Shown here: in pieces, positions 7,339 to 17,101 of the stretch
Layout: each line of letters starts with the position of its first letter
How positions within the stretch are numbered: position 1 is the stretch's first letter
From: Defluviitaleaceae bacterium
GTDB taxonomy: Bacteria > Bacillota > Clostridia > Lachnospirales > WQUN01
Reading direction: 5' to 3'
Assembly: GCA_009780185.1 (NCBI GenBank)
Contig: WRAN01000004.1
Span: 91,948-155,947, forward strand
Length of the DNA: 64,000 bases
The notes under the pieces: model-generated
What the model was told of the DNA's origin: nothing
Databases searched by the model: none
Seen by the model: only the letters and a program-made list of their open reading frames with translations
Translations under genes and position numbers: made by a program

Positions 7339-10300
7339 ATGAACGGCATAGGCAACGACAGAAACCGCAGTAGATTAGGTGGCGTGGGTCGTACACGCAT
7401 AAAGTTTATTGCAGCGTTTTTTTTCGTTACTGTACTTGTAGCTGCGGTAGTCTTGGCGAATACAAGCACATATACGTATGAAACAGGACAATTGGGCCCT
7501 TATGAAGAAATATGGTCTAATGATGTGATGGGTCTTACGAGAGTCTCGGGAATCATCCCGATGTCCTCTGGCGTTGTTCATCGGATTGAGACACCGGATG
7601 ATCTGGCTGCGTTTTTGCGTAGCGAGCCGATTCAGGGGACGCCAACCGCCAACAATGATGAGTTTATTATAGATGGCACCATTAATATGCAAGGCCAAGG
7701 CTCGTTTCACGGCCGCGGTTTTGTAAACGGGCAGCCTTTTACCGGCCTGCTAATAGGTGAAAACAACGCCACAATCACCAACTTGACTTTGATTCCCAGA
7801 ACCGCCGCGGAGACACCTGATACCCCAGGCCATAACGACTTCGGGCTTATTCGCGTTTTGGGGAACGGCGCTGTTGTCGAAAATTTGACCTTTTCCAATG
7901 TCAACTATAATGACCCAGCCGGCCTTGTCACATGGAACAATGTAGAGGGCAGTATTGGCCTTGTTGCCGGTCGCATTTTGCCAAATAGCACAGTCACCAT
8001 GAACAATATCACGATACATGGTGCTACAAGTGGGACAACAAACGCCGCGATTACCTTTGCCGGAGGGGCCAGAGAAACCAACAACAAGAGGGTTGGCGGG
8101 CTAGTTGGCGCCACTGATTCTGGTTCTGTCTTGCACATTACAAATGTGGATGTTCGCTTACAGGTTGCTTTAAACACTACGGGAACCCCCGGTGCTGTAG
8201 CAAACAGAAATGTTCATACCTCTGGCGGGCTTGTAGGCTTAGCGGCAGGTGATGTACATATAAGCTCGACAGGGCAGTTTATAAACCGTGTTCACTTCCA
8301 GCCAATCATTACCACTGCCGGCGGCTCAAGAGTCTTTTTGCATATCGGCGGTGTGATTGGGCGGCTTACAAGCCCGACCGCAGGGGCAAACGCCTCGACA
8401 ATATACCGGCTTCATACTTCAACCGAGGGCGCCGTCGTTCCGGTGACTCAGTCACTGGGTGGGTTTATCGGTGATGCGCAACATGTCACGATTACACATT
8501 CGGAAAACCATTTCAGCGTAACATCCGCTACCCATCGTGGTGGTTTTATCGGCATTTCTAGAGGCAACATTGTAATTAACGATTCTCACAACCATGGAAC
8601 CGTCGGTAACGGCGGCACTATTGCTACGGGCGCTGGTGGCTTTATCGGCGCAATGCTGAGTGGCAACGCAAGTTTTGCCCGCTCAGAGAATCATGTCCAC
8701 CTGAATACGGTTACTGGTACTGCCAACCATGGTGGCTTCATTGGTATTTCCAGGGGCAGCATTGAATTTTATCGTTCATACAACCATGGCAACATCTTCG
8801 ACACTGCCACCACTACCGCTGCCGCCGGCAATAATGTGGGGCGCGGTGGTTTTATCGGTTTCATGTATTCAGGTAGTGCGAATTTTTACCGAACCAGAAA
8901 CTACGGCGATATTTCAACCATTTCCTTTGGCCGCCTCGGCGGTTTTGTAGGCCGCGCTTTAGGTACAGGTACCATTACCATTGAAAACAGTGCAAATCAC
9001 GGCGATGTTAGAATGAGGAATACTGACACCGGTACCGGTGCTGAAATTCGTACCCGCGTCGCTTCAGCAGGCGGCTTTGTGGGCTATATAACCACATCTG
9101 TTCACGTCACAGACACAACAAATTACGGGGACGTGCGTGTGCATGGCAGAGGCGGCGGCGGCGGTATTGCTGGCAGCACTTCTTCAAGAGGCGGCACATC
9201 AACTACCCTTACCCGTGTTCATAACCGAGGTAATATATACGGCCAGCACACCCAAAATAGATATATCGGCGGTATGATTGGCCATTCACGCAACAACATC
9301 ACCATTAACGACTCTACAAACCATGGTATTGTTAGGCTAACCTCAAGCGGTGCGGATAACTCTGGTACCATTAATAGAAGCAATGCAGTCGGTGGTTTTA
9401 TCGGCATGGCAACGGGTATTGTCTCTATATCAGACAGTGCAAACCGTGGAAACGTAATAAACGACGGCCTTAACCACCGTGCCGGAGGCCGCATGAGAAT
9501 TGCTGGGTTTGTGGGCATGTGCACAAACCGCCTTACAATCGAGCGTAGTCACAACTTTGCTGATATTACATCGGTAAGAGCTGGCACTGGCGGTACTACC
9601 TCCCACCACGGTGCGGGCGGCATTGTAGGGCGTATTACATTTCGCGGGACAAGGGCCAACCGTGTTGCAACAATCACGGATGTATCAAACCGTGGAATCG
9701 TCAATGGTACTGGCCGTACTGGCGGTATTGTTGGCTCTACCAGGCACAGGGTTGGCGTGCAGGGGCTCACAATTTCAAATGCCACAAATACTGGTGACAT
9801 AAGAAGCTGGGTGGTAGGCGGCGGTATTATTGGCCAAAGCAACAGTGTCAACACCACTATAATGGATGTAACAAACACTGGGCATGTAACTGTTCATAAT
9901 GTAGGCACTCCAGCTACCAACAGGGGAGGGCTGATATCTGGCGGCGGTATTGTTGGGCGTTCAAGCCGCGCAAGATTGAACATTACAAGAGCAGGTAATG
10001 ATGCTTCTGTAACAGTTATTTCCACCAACGCTGGCTCCACCGGCAGCGGTCAAAACAGCGTTAATAATACAAATACAGCGGGTGCCGGCGGTATCGTTGG
10101 CAACATCCAGCGCGGTACCCGTAACCAAATTACCCTAAGTTATAACGCGGGTGCCATTCGGGGGCATATGCGCGGCGTTGGCGGCATCGTTGGCGGCATT
10201 CGTCGCACTGGTACTACACTAATCGAAGACACATACAATGTTGGCCTTGTACACAGCACCCTCTCCATCAATACAGGAGGAACATCAGTCACTGGGACGG

Positions 10301-13300
10301 ATGGCGCAGCACCGGGGAACGGTATTTTAGGTCTAAGACGAAATGTCGTTGGCATGATCACATTAAACCGGGTGTACAACGCTGGCAATGTTAGCGGGCA
10401 CCCAATTTTCAGAGGCTCGCGTGGACGCGGCGGTGCGCGGGGCACGCCTGTCGGTCAAACAAGAAGAATGACTTACCGGGATGTGTTCTTTGACACATCT
10501 ATTCACACAGGGCAAGCTACAGCCGGCTTTGTTACGCCCACCATGCAGCCTGTACCCACCTCTATACTAACATCCGGTGGCCTTGCGGCCTTTAGTGGCG
10601 ATAATTGGCGTATCCGCGGCTGGCTGGATCATTTTGATCCTGATGTGGACGTGAGAGACACATGGGAGACTTACCCCCACTTGGCTTGGCAAATCGATTT
10701 TGAAGATGAGCCGCGGGCTTTCTTCCAGCTTATAGAACCAGGCGCAGATCATCTAATGCTTGGGCCCACCCGAGATGCCTATTTCTGGCATGTACAAGGG
10801 CGCGGATGGGCGCCCCCTGACGGGTGGCCAGGAACGTGGGTTCCTCCTGGTGGATGGTCAGGCCCTACTGCTGGTCGCCTCAATTTCTTCGAGCACCCCC
10901 ACTATCTACCATGGACACGACACGACCTAATGAGAACCTTCAACCAATATGCGGGTAGGGCTGGTACTGGTGTGGCACATCCTTATCGTGACCCTGGCAA
11001 TTCTGTCCTAACCGGCATAACCCCTAACCAGCCCGCAGGTGTTATCCGTAGAATGTCCATCGGTCTGATTAGCCCTCGTGGCGTGGTCGCCTTCAACGGA
11101 AACGAGTTGTTTGACGGTCTCATCATTGTGGGTGTGGATTACTACCTCAGAAATCAAGTAGTAACCTGGTCCCGTATGTATGTTGATGACGCTCCACCTT
11201 ACGGGCGTCTAACCAACCCGCCCTTTACTTTGTATGCGGGTATGCTGAACTTGTCTGCTGCTGATGCAGGTCCATGGGAGGGAGAGGGTTGCGGCCCGTA
11301 CTGCTTAACCCTCAACCCTAACGGGAATGATTGTGGCGCGGCTAGCGTAAACGCAAACGGCCACCAGGTTCGCTTAACTGCGTTGGGATATCATGACGCC
11401 TGGACGTGTATCACAATAGATCAAGTCAGTCAATTGGGTGACGGCCGTGTACTGATCCGTGTACCAATGCGCAGGGCACCTATAGATAACCTTGTGCTGG
11501 CTTTGCATAACGACAGTGCCCCGATAACGGAATCGCAGGATCTTCAACCTGGAATCCTCGCCGCCAGAGACCCGCGGGCACGCAGTACTCGTGATGCTGT
11601 AAATTCTCATTACCGCCCTAGCGACTCTACCTGGGTTGCCCCCCTCGGAAATCATGTTCTTCCAACTTGGGGCAGGGTACAGGCAGCTCCGCGCCACCAA
11701 GACCTCCCAATACAGTCACACTTTGACATTAGCGGCTCATATTGGCATGATTTGCTTACAGGTATGGGCAACGGCTTCTCAACAGAATCATTGACGCTGA
11801 TACACAGTGCCATTGAAAACCCGCATAACGAAAACCCTTCACCGGAAAATCCTTTCATTGTGCGGATTGGCTTACGCGATATTGATCTTCCCGACTTGCC
11901 ACTTAGAGTAGTGCGTGAGTTTGAGCACGACGATGAAGATCTTGAAGAAGGAGAGATATATCTCGCTATACCTCATGGCGGCCGGGCTGGTAATAATACG
12001 CCATATTATTGGTTTACCAGCGGTACGGATCAGCGTTTTACAATTGAACTTCGTAACCCAGATGGTATACGGCACAGTAATAACCAACCCCCGCGGATAA
12101 TTGCAGGCATCGCTACACTGGAAACTGCAGCTGTATCAACAGCGGCACCCGCCACGCTTTCTGATATAAATTCTATTGGCAATGCTGCATCTCAACAAAG
12201 ATCCAGTGGCCATTGGTGGATAAGCAATGTCACAGAGTATACAGAAGTAAGGATCATCCCCCTTCCTAATCTTCCGATTCTAAGTCCCGCTACAGGCAGC
12301 ACCAATGCTGATGGTGAGACATCTGGTAACGGTGGTAACATAACACGCTCTTTTAGACCATCGGAGTGGATGCCACTTAGCGAACTCATTGAATGGTCTA
12401 ATGACGATGACGAAAGTGAAGCTGATTATCAGGATCCAATACGCATTAATGTGCCCATAGAGTACGAGCATACAAGAAGAGTAGCAGTCATAGAAAGACA
12501 TATTATTATTGAAGGGCAAGTTCACCAACATCGCATCCCAATTACTAACGCAACTTTGCGTGTACTTGCAGATGTGGGCCTTGATACCCTTGAAGACAGG
12601 TGGCAGGTGCAGAATCCAGCAAATTCTGGCATCTTTAACCCTGTAAGATTTATTGACGGGGAAGAAGCAGAGGCAACGGCACCTAACTGGAGTGCGGAAC
12701 GGGAAGTGCTTAACACGTTACATCCTGGTGATGTTGATGAGACGATATACATCATGCTGACTAAGGATCCCCTTGCACGCATATATGGGTTTACGCTGTG
12801 CGACTCTATGCTGATAACACCACAAAATTTGGTAGTAAGGCCAGACACAATAGTCAATGTGATTGACAGGGCCTCTGGCATGGTAATTGCATCAACAACC
12901 AGTGATATCCATGGCTTCTTTGAAGTGTTTTTACCTCCAGGCACCTTCCCAGGTAGCTACTTGGTAATCGGGACACACCCCCAACATGGTTTTGGTACAT
13001 CAGTGCCATCCCCAGTAGATATTCCAGTGGGCGCAGATAATGCCCGTGTAAATATCTTTTTGGGAAATGCCGGCTACTTCCCAATTTTTGTAAGAACCCT
13101 TGATATGTTGGGCAACAATGTAAGCAGTGCGTGTACGGCAAGTTTAACCTACGGCATGTCTACATCGCCACGCTTCTCAACCTATGATTCGCCTTACAAG
13201 CTCATAATGGTAAGGACGGCAGATAGGACTGGGGCAAATGGCTGGATAAATGGCAATATATCGGTAAATACCGATGTGGGAGTCCCAGTGGGTATAGTGA

Positions 13301-16300
13301 ATATTGCGCAATACTTGCTTGACTACCCACTACGCAACCCTGAGCCAGGCAACCTGGCATCACAGCGCTATCAATTCTTGATTATAACCTTTAGACAAGG
13401 CCTTCCAGACTGGAGGCGGCTAAACAACGCAATCAACGCCACGACCGATCCCCCAGACAGAATTGTCATACACCCTAAAGGTACGACAGGTGTGCCCGAC
13501 ATAGAGATGGTTGGCGGTGTGAGAATCTTCAATTTGATCATAACCGATGAGGGTGATGGAAATACCATAACCACGGTACCCATAACGACACCCACAAGTG
13601 ACCTCTCGAACCCCCATCGTATTCGTGTGGCCCGGCAGGTTTCCGTAGAGGCGGCTCCCGATGCAAATATCACATTACGTATGCCTGTGGCGGGCTTTCC
13701 CAACACACCTGATGAACCGCCTTGGAACGCTTCGGTTACGCAAAACCTGGGTCGCCACTTTGTTGTAAACACGGATGCCGGTAATTTCACCCTAGGCGGC
13801 GCTGGTTCTGGCACATTGATCCTTGATGGCAATGCGGTCATTGGCGGGGTTGCTCATGACGGAAACCGGGGCGGCGTGCAGGTTGACAGTGGTGCAGAGT
13901 TTACAATGCTGACAGGCAGTATGATATCCAATGGCCGCGCAGTTAGCGGCGGCGGTGTAAATGTTAGTGGGCAAGATACTACTTTCACGATGATAGGCGG
14001 GGTTATTGGCCACGCTACTAATCCGCAATTGGGCAATATCGCGTTAAACGGCGGTGGTGTATGGTTAGGGGGCGGCGCAACCTTTAACATGCAGGACTAT
14101 ACTCCCGCTGGTGGTACTCCAATAACAGGAACAGGACGTATAGATAGTAATGATGCGGCAAATAACGGAGGCGGCGTGTTTGTTGGTGATGGCAGCACTT
14201 TTACTCTTGCAAGGGGAGCGATACACAACAATGTCACAACAGACACAACGCAAATAGCCATCGGTGGTGGTGGCGTATTTGTCACGGGAGCCTATTTCTA
14301 TATGACCGGTGGCGAGATTTACAGCAACTCAAATGGTATAAGCAGAATACAGTCAACCCCTGATAATCTGCCATTCAACACCAACAGAGGCGGTGGCGTA
14401 CACGTTGCCTCGGGTGGTTTCTTTGAAATGGATGGAGGTATAATCCGCAACAATAACACGCGCGGAATGGGTGCAGGTATAAACGTAAGCAATAATGGCA
14501 CATTTATTATGATGGATGGCCGAATCCGCCATAACTGGGCCCGTAGCGGCGGCGGTGTATATATGGAGGGTTCTGCTGGCTCCATCGGTACATTTGAGAT
14601 GCATGGCGGTTTTATATACAACAACCGGGCAATAGGCCGCCACGATGCTGAAGGAACTTGGCTTAACGGTATTGGTGGCGGAGTGCGCTTGCTGCAATAC
14701 GCGAACATGGTTATGTATGGCGGCGTAATCCACGACAATGATGCCCGTCAAGGCGGCGGTATCGCCAACGGAACAGCGACGACTCTTACTATCCATCCCA
14801 GCAGTAGGATTAGAAATAATCATGCCATTGGCAGTGATGGCGGCGGTATACGTTTAACCACAGGTGCTACAGGTAATATGCTTGGCGGTAATATTTATGG
14901 AAATACGGCTATCGAAACAGGTGGCGGTATTATGTTACACACTGGCTCCACCTTTAATATGTCCGGCGGTGTAATAGGCGGCGCACACCCAGGGCCTGAC
15001 CTAGCTCTGCCAAACCCCAACACCAATTCAGCCTTTGACGGCGGCGGTATATTTGTAGACACAGGTGCCACCATCGCAGTAACAACAGGCAATGCAGCTG
15101 GTACAGGCGTGATAGGTAACAGAGCCAACAATAGTGGTGGTGGCCTATGGTTAAACACAGGTGTTTCAGTCACCTTTACTGGCCAGCTAAACAACAATGT
15201 TGCCAATGTCGAAGGCGGCGGCGCATATGTATCAGGTGGCGCAAACCTTACCGTTAATGGTCAAGTCCACCAAAATGCCGCAACAAGAGGCGGTGGTGTG
15301 TTTGTAGACGGCCCACGTCGCCCAGCCGGAGCTAGCTTGGGTGTTGGTTACCTCAATACAGCACCAAACGAGGCGTACGCAGACATAACCCCCCATGACG
15401 ACCATATCAACGAAGCACCACTGTATGCAGGTATTGTTCCCTTTAGCACAGCTGCAACCCTTACTGTAAACAACGGAAGTACAATCTATCGCAACACGGC
15501 TGGTTCTACCACTGTTGAAGGTAATGGCGGCGGCGTGTGGGTGGCCTATGGCAGTACCTTCAATATCCACGCGGTTACCTTTACGCACAACCGTGCATAC
15601 GGCATGGGCGGCGCAATATTTAGCGAACGGCACGATTACAACAGCCCAATAACAAGGCCACTGGCGTATACCAACCTTGTATGGCCTGGTGGTAGTGCCA
15701 TCAATTTCGGCAACAACTGGGCACCAGACTTGCAAACACCCCCAATTAATGCGACGGTTATAATCCCTGCTGCAAACTTTGGCACTACAAGCCCAGCGGC
15801 ATATAATCATGTATTAAACAACTGGGATGTCAACTTCAGAGCTACCGACTTGCCTTTTACATTTACCAAAATAGACAATGCCAGCAATACTCCGCTATCT
15901 GGTGTCGTGTTTTACCTGTACCGCTTCACAGACGGAAATTATGTCAGGGTCAGAGGCACATCAGCCCCGGCTCCAGCCCTAGTCAGTGCCCCAACAACAG
16001 GCCAAGTGACCATGTACCTGACCCAAAGCAGGTACAGGCTTGTGGAAGTATCTGTGCCGCATCCGTTTTGGGTAGTGCCGCCGGCAGGCACACATTGGTA
16101 TATTACTGTTACCGGTGAAAATGCGGTGATTAGCCGCTCCAACGCAAATGCGCCAACATTTAGGCAGTCAGGTACTCAATTGACGGCAATAAACCCTGCC
16201 AGTAATCCAGTGCAGGCTGGCGTAGCACTTACACTTCACAACTACCGCATAACACAGCCGTTTGCTTTCCACAAAACAGATCATCTCATTTACAGCACAC

Positions 16301-16875
16301 CATACGAAATCAACTTGCTGCCAGGTGCAGAGTTTAGGCTCTTCCGTACACCAGTGCCTCTTAATGCAGAAGGGATTCCAGATTTATCGGGCCTTCCAGA
16401 CCTTGTAACAACCAGCAATGTCGGCAGCACATGGGAAGATGTTACCCCCACGGCAGGGTTGATAAGTACCGACAACATGCACGACTATATGAGTTTCGAC
16501 TTTGTATCGGGTTTTGTGTACCAGCTGATGGAGCTCCATGCTCCGGAAGGCTTCCAGCGTACAGAAATGCAGTGGCGGATACAGGTTGTAAACAACGACT
16601 TCGTAGTTACCACAATGGGAACAGCCTTCGTACACACAATAGACATGCGCAGGCTTGCATCGTGCACCTGCAACAATACCCCATGTGATAGGCCAGTGGA
16701 CTTCTTTATTGGCAACTTCCCAAGTATTGAGCTGCCTATGGCTGGCGGTAATGGCTCCACAGCCTTTGTTGTCTCAGGCGGTTTGCTGGTGGTACTTGCT
16801 ACAGTGCTGATGGGAGCAGTCAATATTGTGAAGAAGAACCGTAAACTGCATGTAAATTATGCGCGAACCTTGTAA
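7339..16875 (+). CDS. Giant sortase-anchored beta-solenoid adhesin, 3178 residues
   Basis: Residues about 20-42 form a signal segment. From about 250 to 1010 there are some 21 GLUG-like repeats (GGFIGISRG, GGIVGRSS and similar). About 1010-2030 is a mixed region with a carboxypeptidase-regulatory-like stretch near 1835-1910 (VIDRASGMVIASTTSD). About 2175-2765 is a second repeat array of the GGGVFVxxGSTFTL-GGxIxxN type, predicted to form a right-handed beta helix. Two SpaA/Cna-B-like modules start near 2838 (FTFTKIDNASNTPLSG) and 2974 (FAFHKTDH). The end is LPMAGG (3132-3137), a hydrophobic helix and a basic tail, a sortase signal. AGGAG at 7326-7330 supports the ATG. It is likely a wall-anchored adhesin or surface stalk. 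The gene appears more GC-rich than its neighbours. No sortase gene is in the window. Confidence 0.92.
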   Translation: MNGIGNDRNRSRLGGVGRTRIKFIAAFFFVTVLVAAVVLANTSTYTYETGQLGPYEEIWSNDVMGLTRVSGIIPMSSGVVHRIETPDDLAAFLRSEPIQGTPTANNDEFIIDGTINMQGQGSFHGRGFVNGQPFTGLLIGENNATITNLTLIPRTAAETPDTPGHNDFGLIRVLGNGAVVENLTFSNVNYNDPAGLVTWNNVEGSIGLVAGRILPNSTVTMNNITIHGATSGTTNAAITFAGGARETNNKRVGGLVGATDSGSVLHITNVDVRLQVALNTTGTPGAVANRNVHTSGGLVGLAAGDVHISSTGQFINRVHFQPIITTAGGSRVFLHIGGVIGRLTSPTAGANASTIYRLHTSTEGAVVPVTQSLGGFIGDAQHVTITHSENHFSVTSATHRGGFIGISRGNIVINDSHNHGTVGNGGTIATGAGGFIGAMLSGNASFARSENHVHLNTVTGTANHGGFIGISRGSIEFYRSYNHGNIFDTATTTAAAGNNVGRGGFIGFMYSGSANFYRTRNYGDISTISFGRLGGFVGRALGTGTITIENSANHGDVRMRNTDTGTGAEIRTRVASAGGFVGYITTSVHVTDTTNYGDVRVHGRGGGGGIAGSTSSRGGTSTTLTRVHNRGNIYGQHTQNRYIGGMIGHSRNNITINDSTNHGIVRLTSSGADNSGTINRSNAVGGFIGMATGIVSISDSANRGNVINDGLNHRAGGRMRIAGFVGMCTNRLTIERSHNFADITSVRAGTGGTTSHHGAGGIVGRITFRGTRANRVATITDVSNRGIVNGTGRTGGIVGSTRHRVGVQGLTISNATNTGDIRSWVVGGGIIGQSNSVNTTIMDVTNTGHVTVHNVGTPATNRGGLISGGGIVGRSSRARLNITRAGNDASVTVISTNAGSTGSGQNSVNNTNTAGAGGIVGNIQRGTRNQITLSYNAGAIRGHMRGVGGIVGGIRRTGTTLIEDTYNVGLVHSTLSINTGGTSVTGTDGAAPGNGILGLRRNVVGMITLNRVYNAGNVSGHPIFRGSRGRGGARGTPVGQTRRMTYRDVFFDTSIHTGQATAGFVTPTMQPVPTSILTSGGLAAFSGDNWRIRGWLDHFDPDVDVRDTWETYPHLAWQIDFEDEPRAFFQLIEPGADHLMLGPTRDAYFWHVQGRGWAPPDGWPGTWVPPGGWSGPTAGRLNFFEHPHYLPWTRHDLMRTFNQYAGRAGTGVAHPYRDPGNSVLTGITPNQPAGVIRRMSIGLISPRGVVAFNGNELFDGLIIVGVDYYLRNQVVTWSRMYVDDAPPYGRLTNPPFTLYAGMLNLSAADAGPWEGEGCGPYCLTLNPNGNDCGAASVNANGHQVRLTALGYHDAWTCITIDQVSQLGDGRVLIRVPMRRAPIDNLVLALHNDSAPITESQDLQPGILAARDPRARSTRDAVNSHYRPSDSTWVAPLGNHVLPTWGRVQAAPRHQDLPIQSHFDISGSYWHDLLTGMGNGFSTESLTLIHSAIENPHNENPSPENPFIVRIGLRDIDLPDLPLRVVREFEHDDEDLEEGEIYLAIPHGGRAGNNTPYYWFTSGTDQRFTIELRNPDGIRHSNNQPPRIIAGIATLETAAVSTAAPATLSDINSIGNAASQQRSSGHWWISNVTEYTEVRIIPLPNLPILSPATGSTNADGETSGNGGNITRSFRPSEWMPLSELIEWSNDDDESEADYQDPIRINVPIEYEHTRRVAVIERHIIIEGQVHQHRIPITNATLRVLADVGLDTLEDRWQVQNPANSGIFNPVRFIDGEEAEATAPNWSAEREVLNTLHPGDVDETIYIMLTKDPLARIYGFTLCDSMLITPQNLVVRPDTIVNVIDRASGMVIASTTSDIHGFFEVFLPPGTFPGSYLVIGTHPQHGFGTSVPSPVDIPVGADNARVNIFLGNAGYFPIFVRTLDMLGNNVSSACTASLTYGMSTSPRFSTYDSPYKLIMVRTADRTGANGWINGNISVNTDVGVPVGIVNIAQYLLDYPLRNPEPGNLASQRYQFLIITFRQGLPDWRRLNNAINATTDPPDRIVIHPKGTTGVPDIEMVGGVRIFNLIITDEGDGNTITTVPITTPTSDLSNPHRIRVARQVSVEAAPDANITLRMPVAGFPNTPDEPPWNASVTQNLGRHFVVNTDAGNFTLGGAGSGTLILDGNAVIGGVAHDGNRGGVQVDSGAEFTMLTGSMISNGRAVSGGGVNVSGQDTTFTMIGGVIGHATNPQLGNIALNGGGVWLGGGATFNMQDYTPAGGTPITGTGRIDSNDAANNGGGVFVGDGSTFTLARGAIHNNVTTDTTQIAIGGGGVFVTGAYFYMTGGEIYSNSNGISRIQSTPDNLPFNTNRGGGVHVASGGFFEMDGGIIRNNNTRGMGAGINVSNNGTFIMMDGRIRHNWARSGGGVYMEGSAGSIGTFEMHGGFIYNNRAIGRHDAEGTWLNGIGGGVRLLQYANMVMYGGVIHDNDARQGGGIANGTATTLTIHPSSRIRNNHAIGSDGGGIRLTTGATGNMLGGNIYGNTAIETGGGIMLHTGSTFNMSGGVIGGAHPGPDLALPNPNTNSAFDGGGIFVDTGATIAVTTGNAAGTGVIGNRANNSGGGLWLNTGVSVTFTGQLNNNVANVEGGGAYVSGGANLTVNGQVHQNAATRGGGVFVDGPRRPAGASLGVGYLNTAPNEAYADITPHDDHINEAPLYAGIVPFSTAATLTVNNGSTIYRNTAGSTTVEGNGGGVWVAYGSTFNIHAVTFTHNRAYGMGGAIFSERHDYNSPITRPLAYTNLVWPGGSAINFGNNWAPDLQTPPINATVIIPAANFGTTSPAAYNHVLNNWDVNFRATDLPFTFTKIDNASNTPLSGVVFYLYRFTDGNYVRVRGTSAPAPALVSAPTTGQVTMYLTQSRYRLVEVSVPHPFWVVPPAGTHWYITVTGENAVISRSNANAPTFRQSGTQLTAINPASNPVQAGVALTLHNYRITQPFAFHKTDHLIYSTPYEINLLPGAEFRLFRTPVPLNAEGIPDLSGLPDLVTTSNVGSTWEDVTPTAGLISTDNMHDYMSFDFVSGFVYQLMELHAPEGFQRTEMQWRIQVVNNDFVVTTMGTAFVHTIDMRRLASCTCNNTPCDRPVDFFIGNFPSIELPMAGGNGSTAFVVSGGLLVVLATVLMGAVNIVKKNRKLHVNYARTL

Positions 16876-16890
16876 GGGGTAAGTGTTATA

Positions 16891-16928
16891 AAAAAACGAG
16901 AGAAGGCATAGACCGACTCTCGTTTTTT
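16891..16928 (+). terminator. Rho-independent terminator of the adhesin gene
   Basis: AAAACGAGAG (16893-16902) pairs with CTCTCGTTTT (from 16917), followed by T to 16928, beginning 16 bases after the adhesin stop codon. Confidence 0.85.
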
Positions 16929-16997
16929 ATTGCACAATGCTTGCTTCGCGTTTCAAGCCGCCACTTAGTCAGACAGGTTTTAATTTGGAATCGGTAT

Positions 16998-17101
16998 TAT
17001 AGCAATTCACCTTTAAATCAGCCCCGCCTGTCGCCGAAAAAGCGTTGATGCGTCCGCTATTTTCGGCTCGGGCGGAACTGTTTAAAGGGGGAATTGCTAT
17101 A
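16998..17101. repeat. 104-bp long-hairpin element (MITE-like)
   Basis: Both ends read TATAGCAATTC toward the centre and the arms remain nearly complementary for about 43 bases each (TTTAAA, CCGCC and GCCGAAAA blocks in both). AGCG and CGCT close a short apical loop. The outer TATA could reflect TA target duplication, but no transposase is present. Its right arm is read as the last 15 codons of the S41 peptidase. Its left end abuts a copy of the 22-base repeat seen before polA. Confidence 0.75.

Noticed and set aside
8095..10400. Possible CRISPR or tandem DNA repeat array in the adhesin
   Set aside because: The repetition is at protein level (GGFIG-type motifs) with diverged DNA and unequal spacing, within one open frame.
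14353..15810. Minus-strand frames of 156 and 192 codons inside the adhesin gene
   Set aside because: They are antisense to the in-frame GGG-x-N repeat array, have no ribosome sites and reflect the repeat codon pattern.
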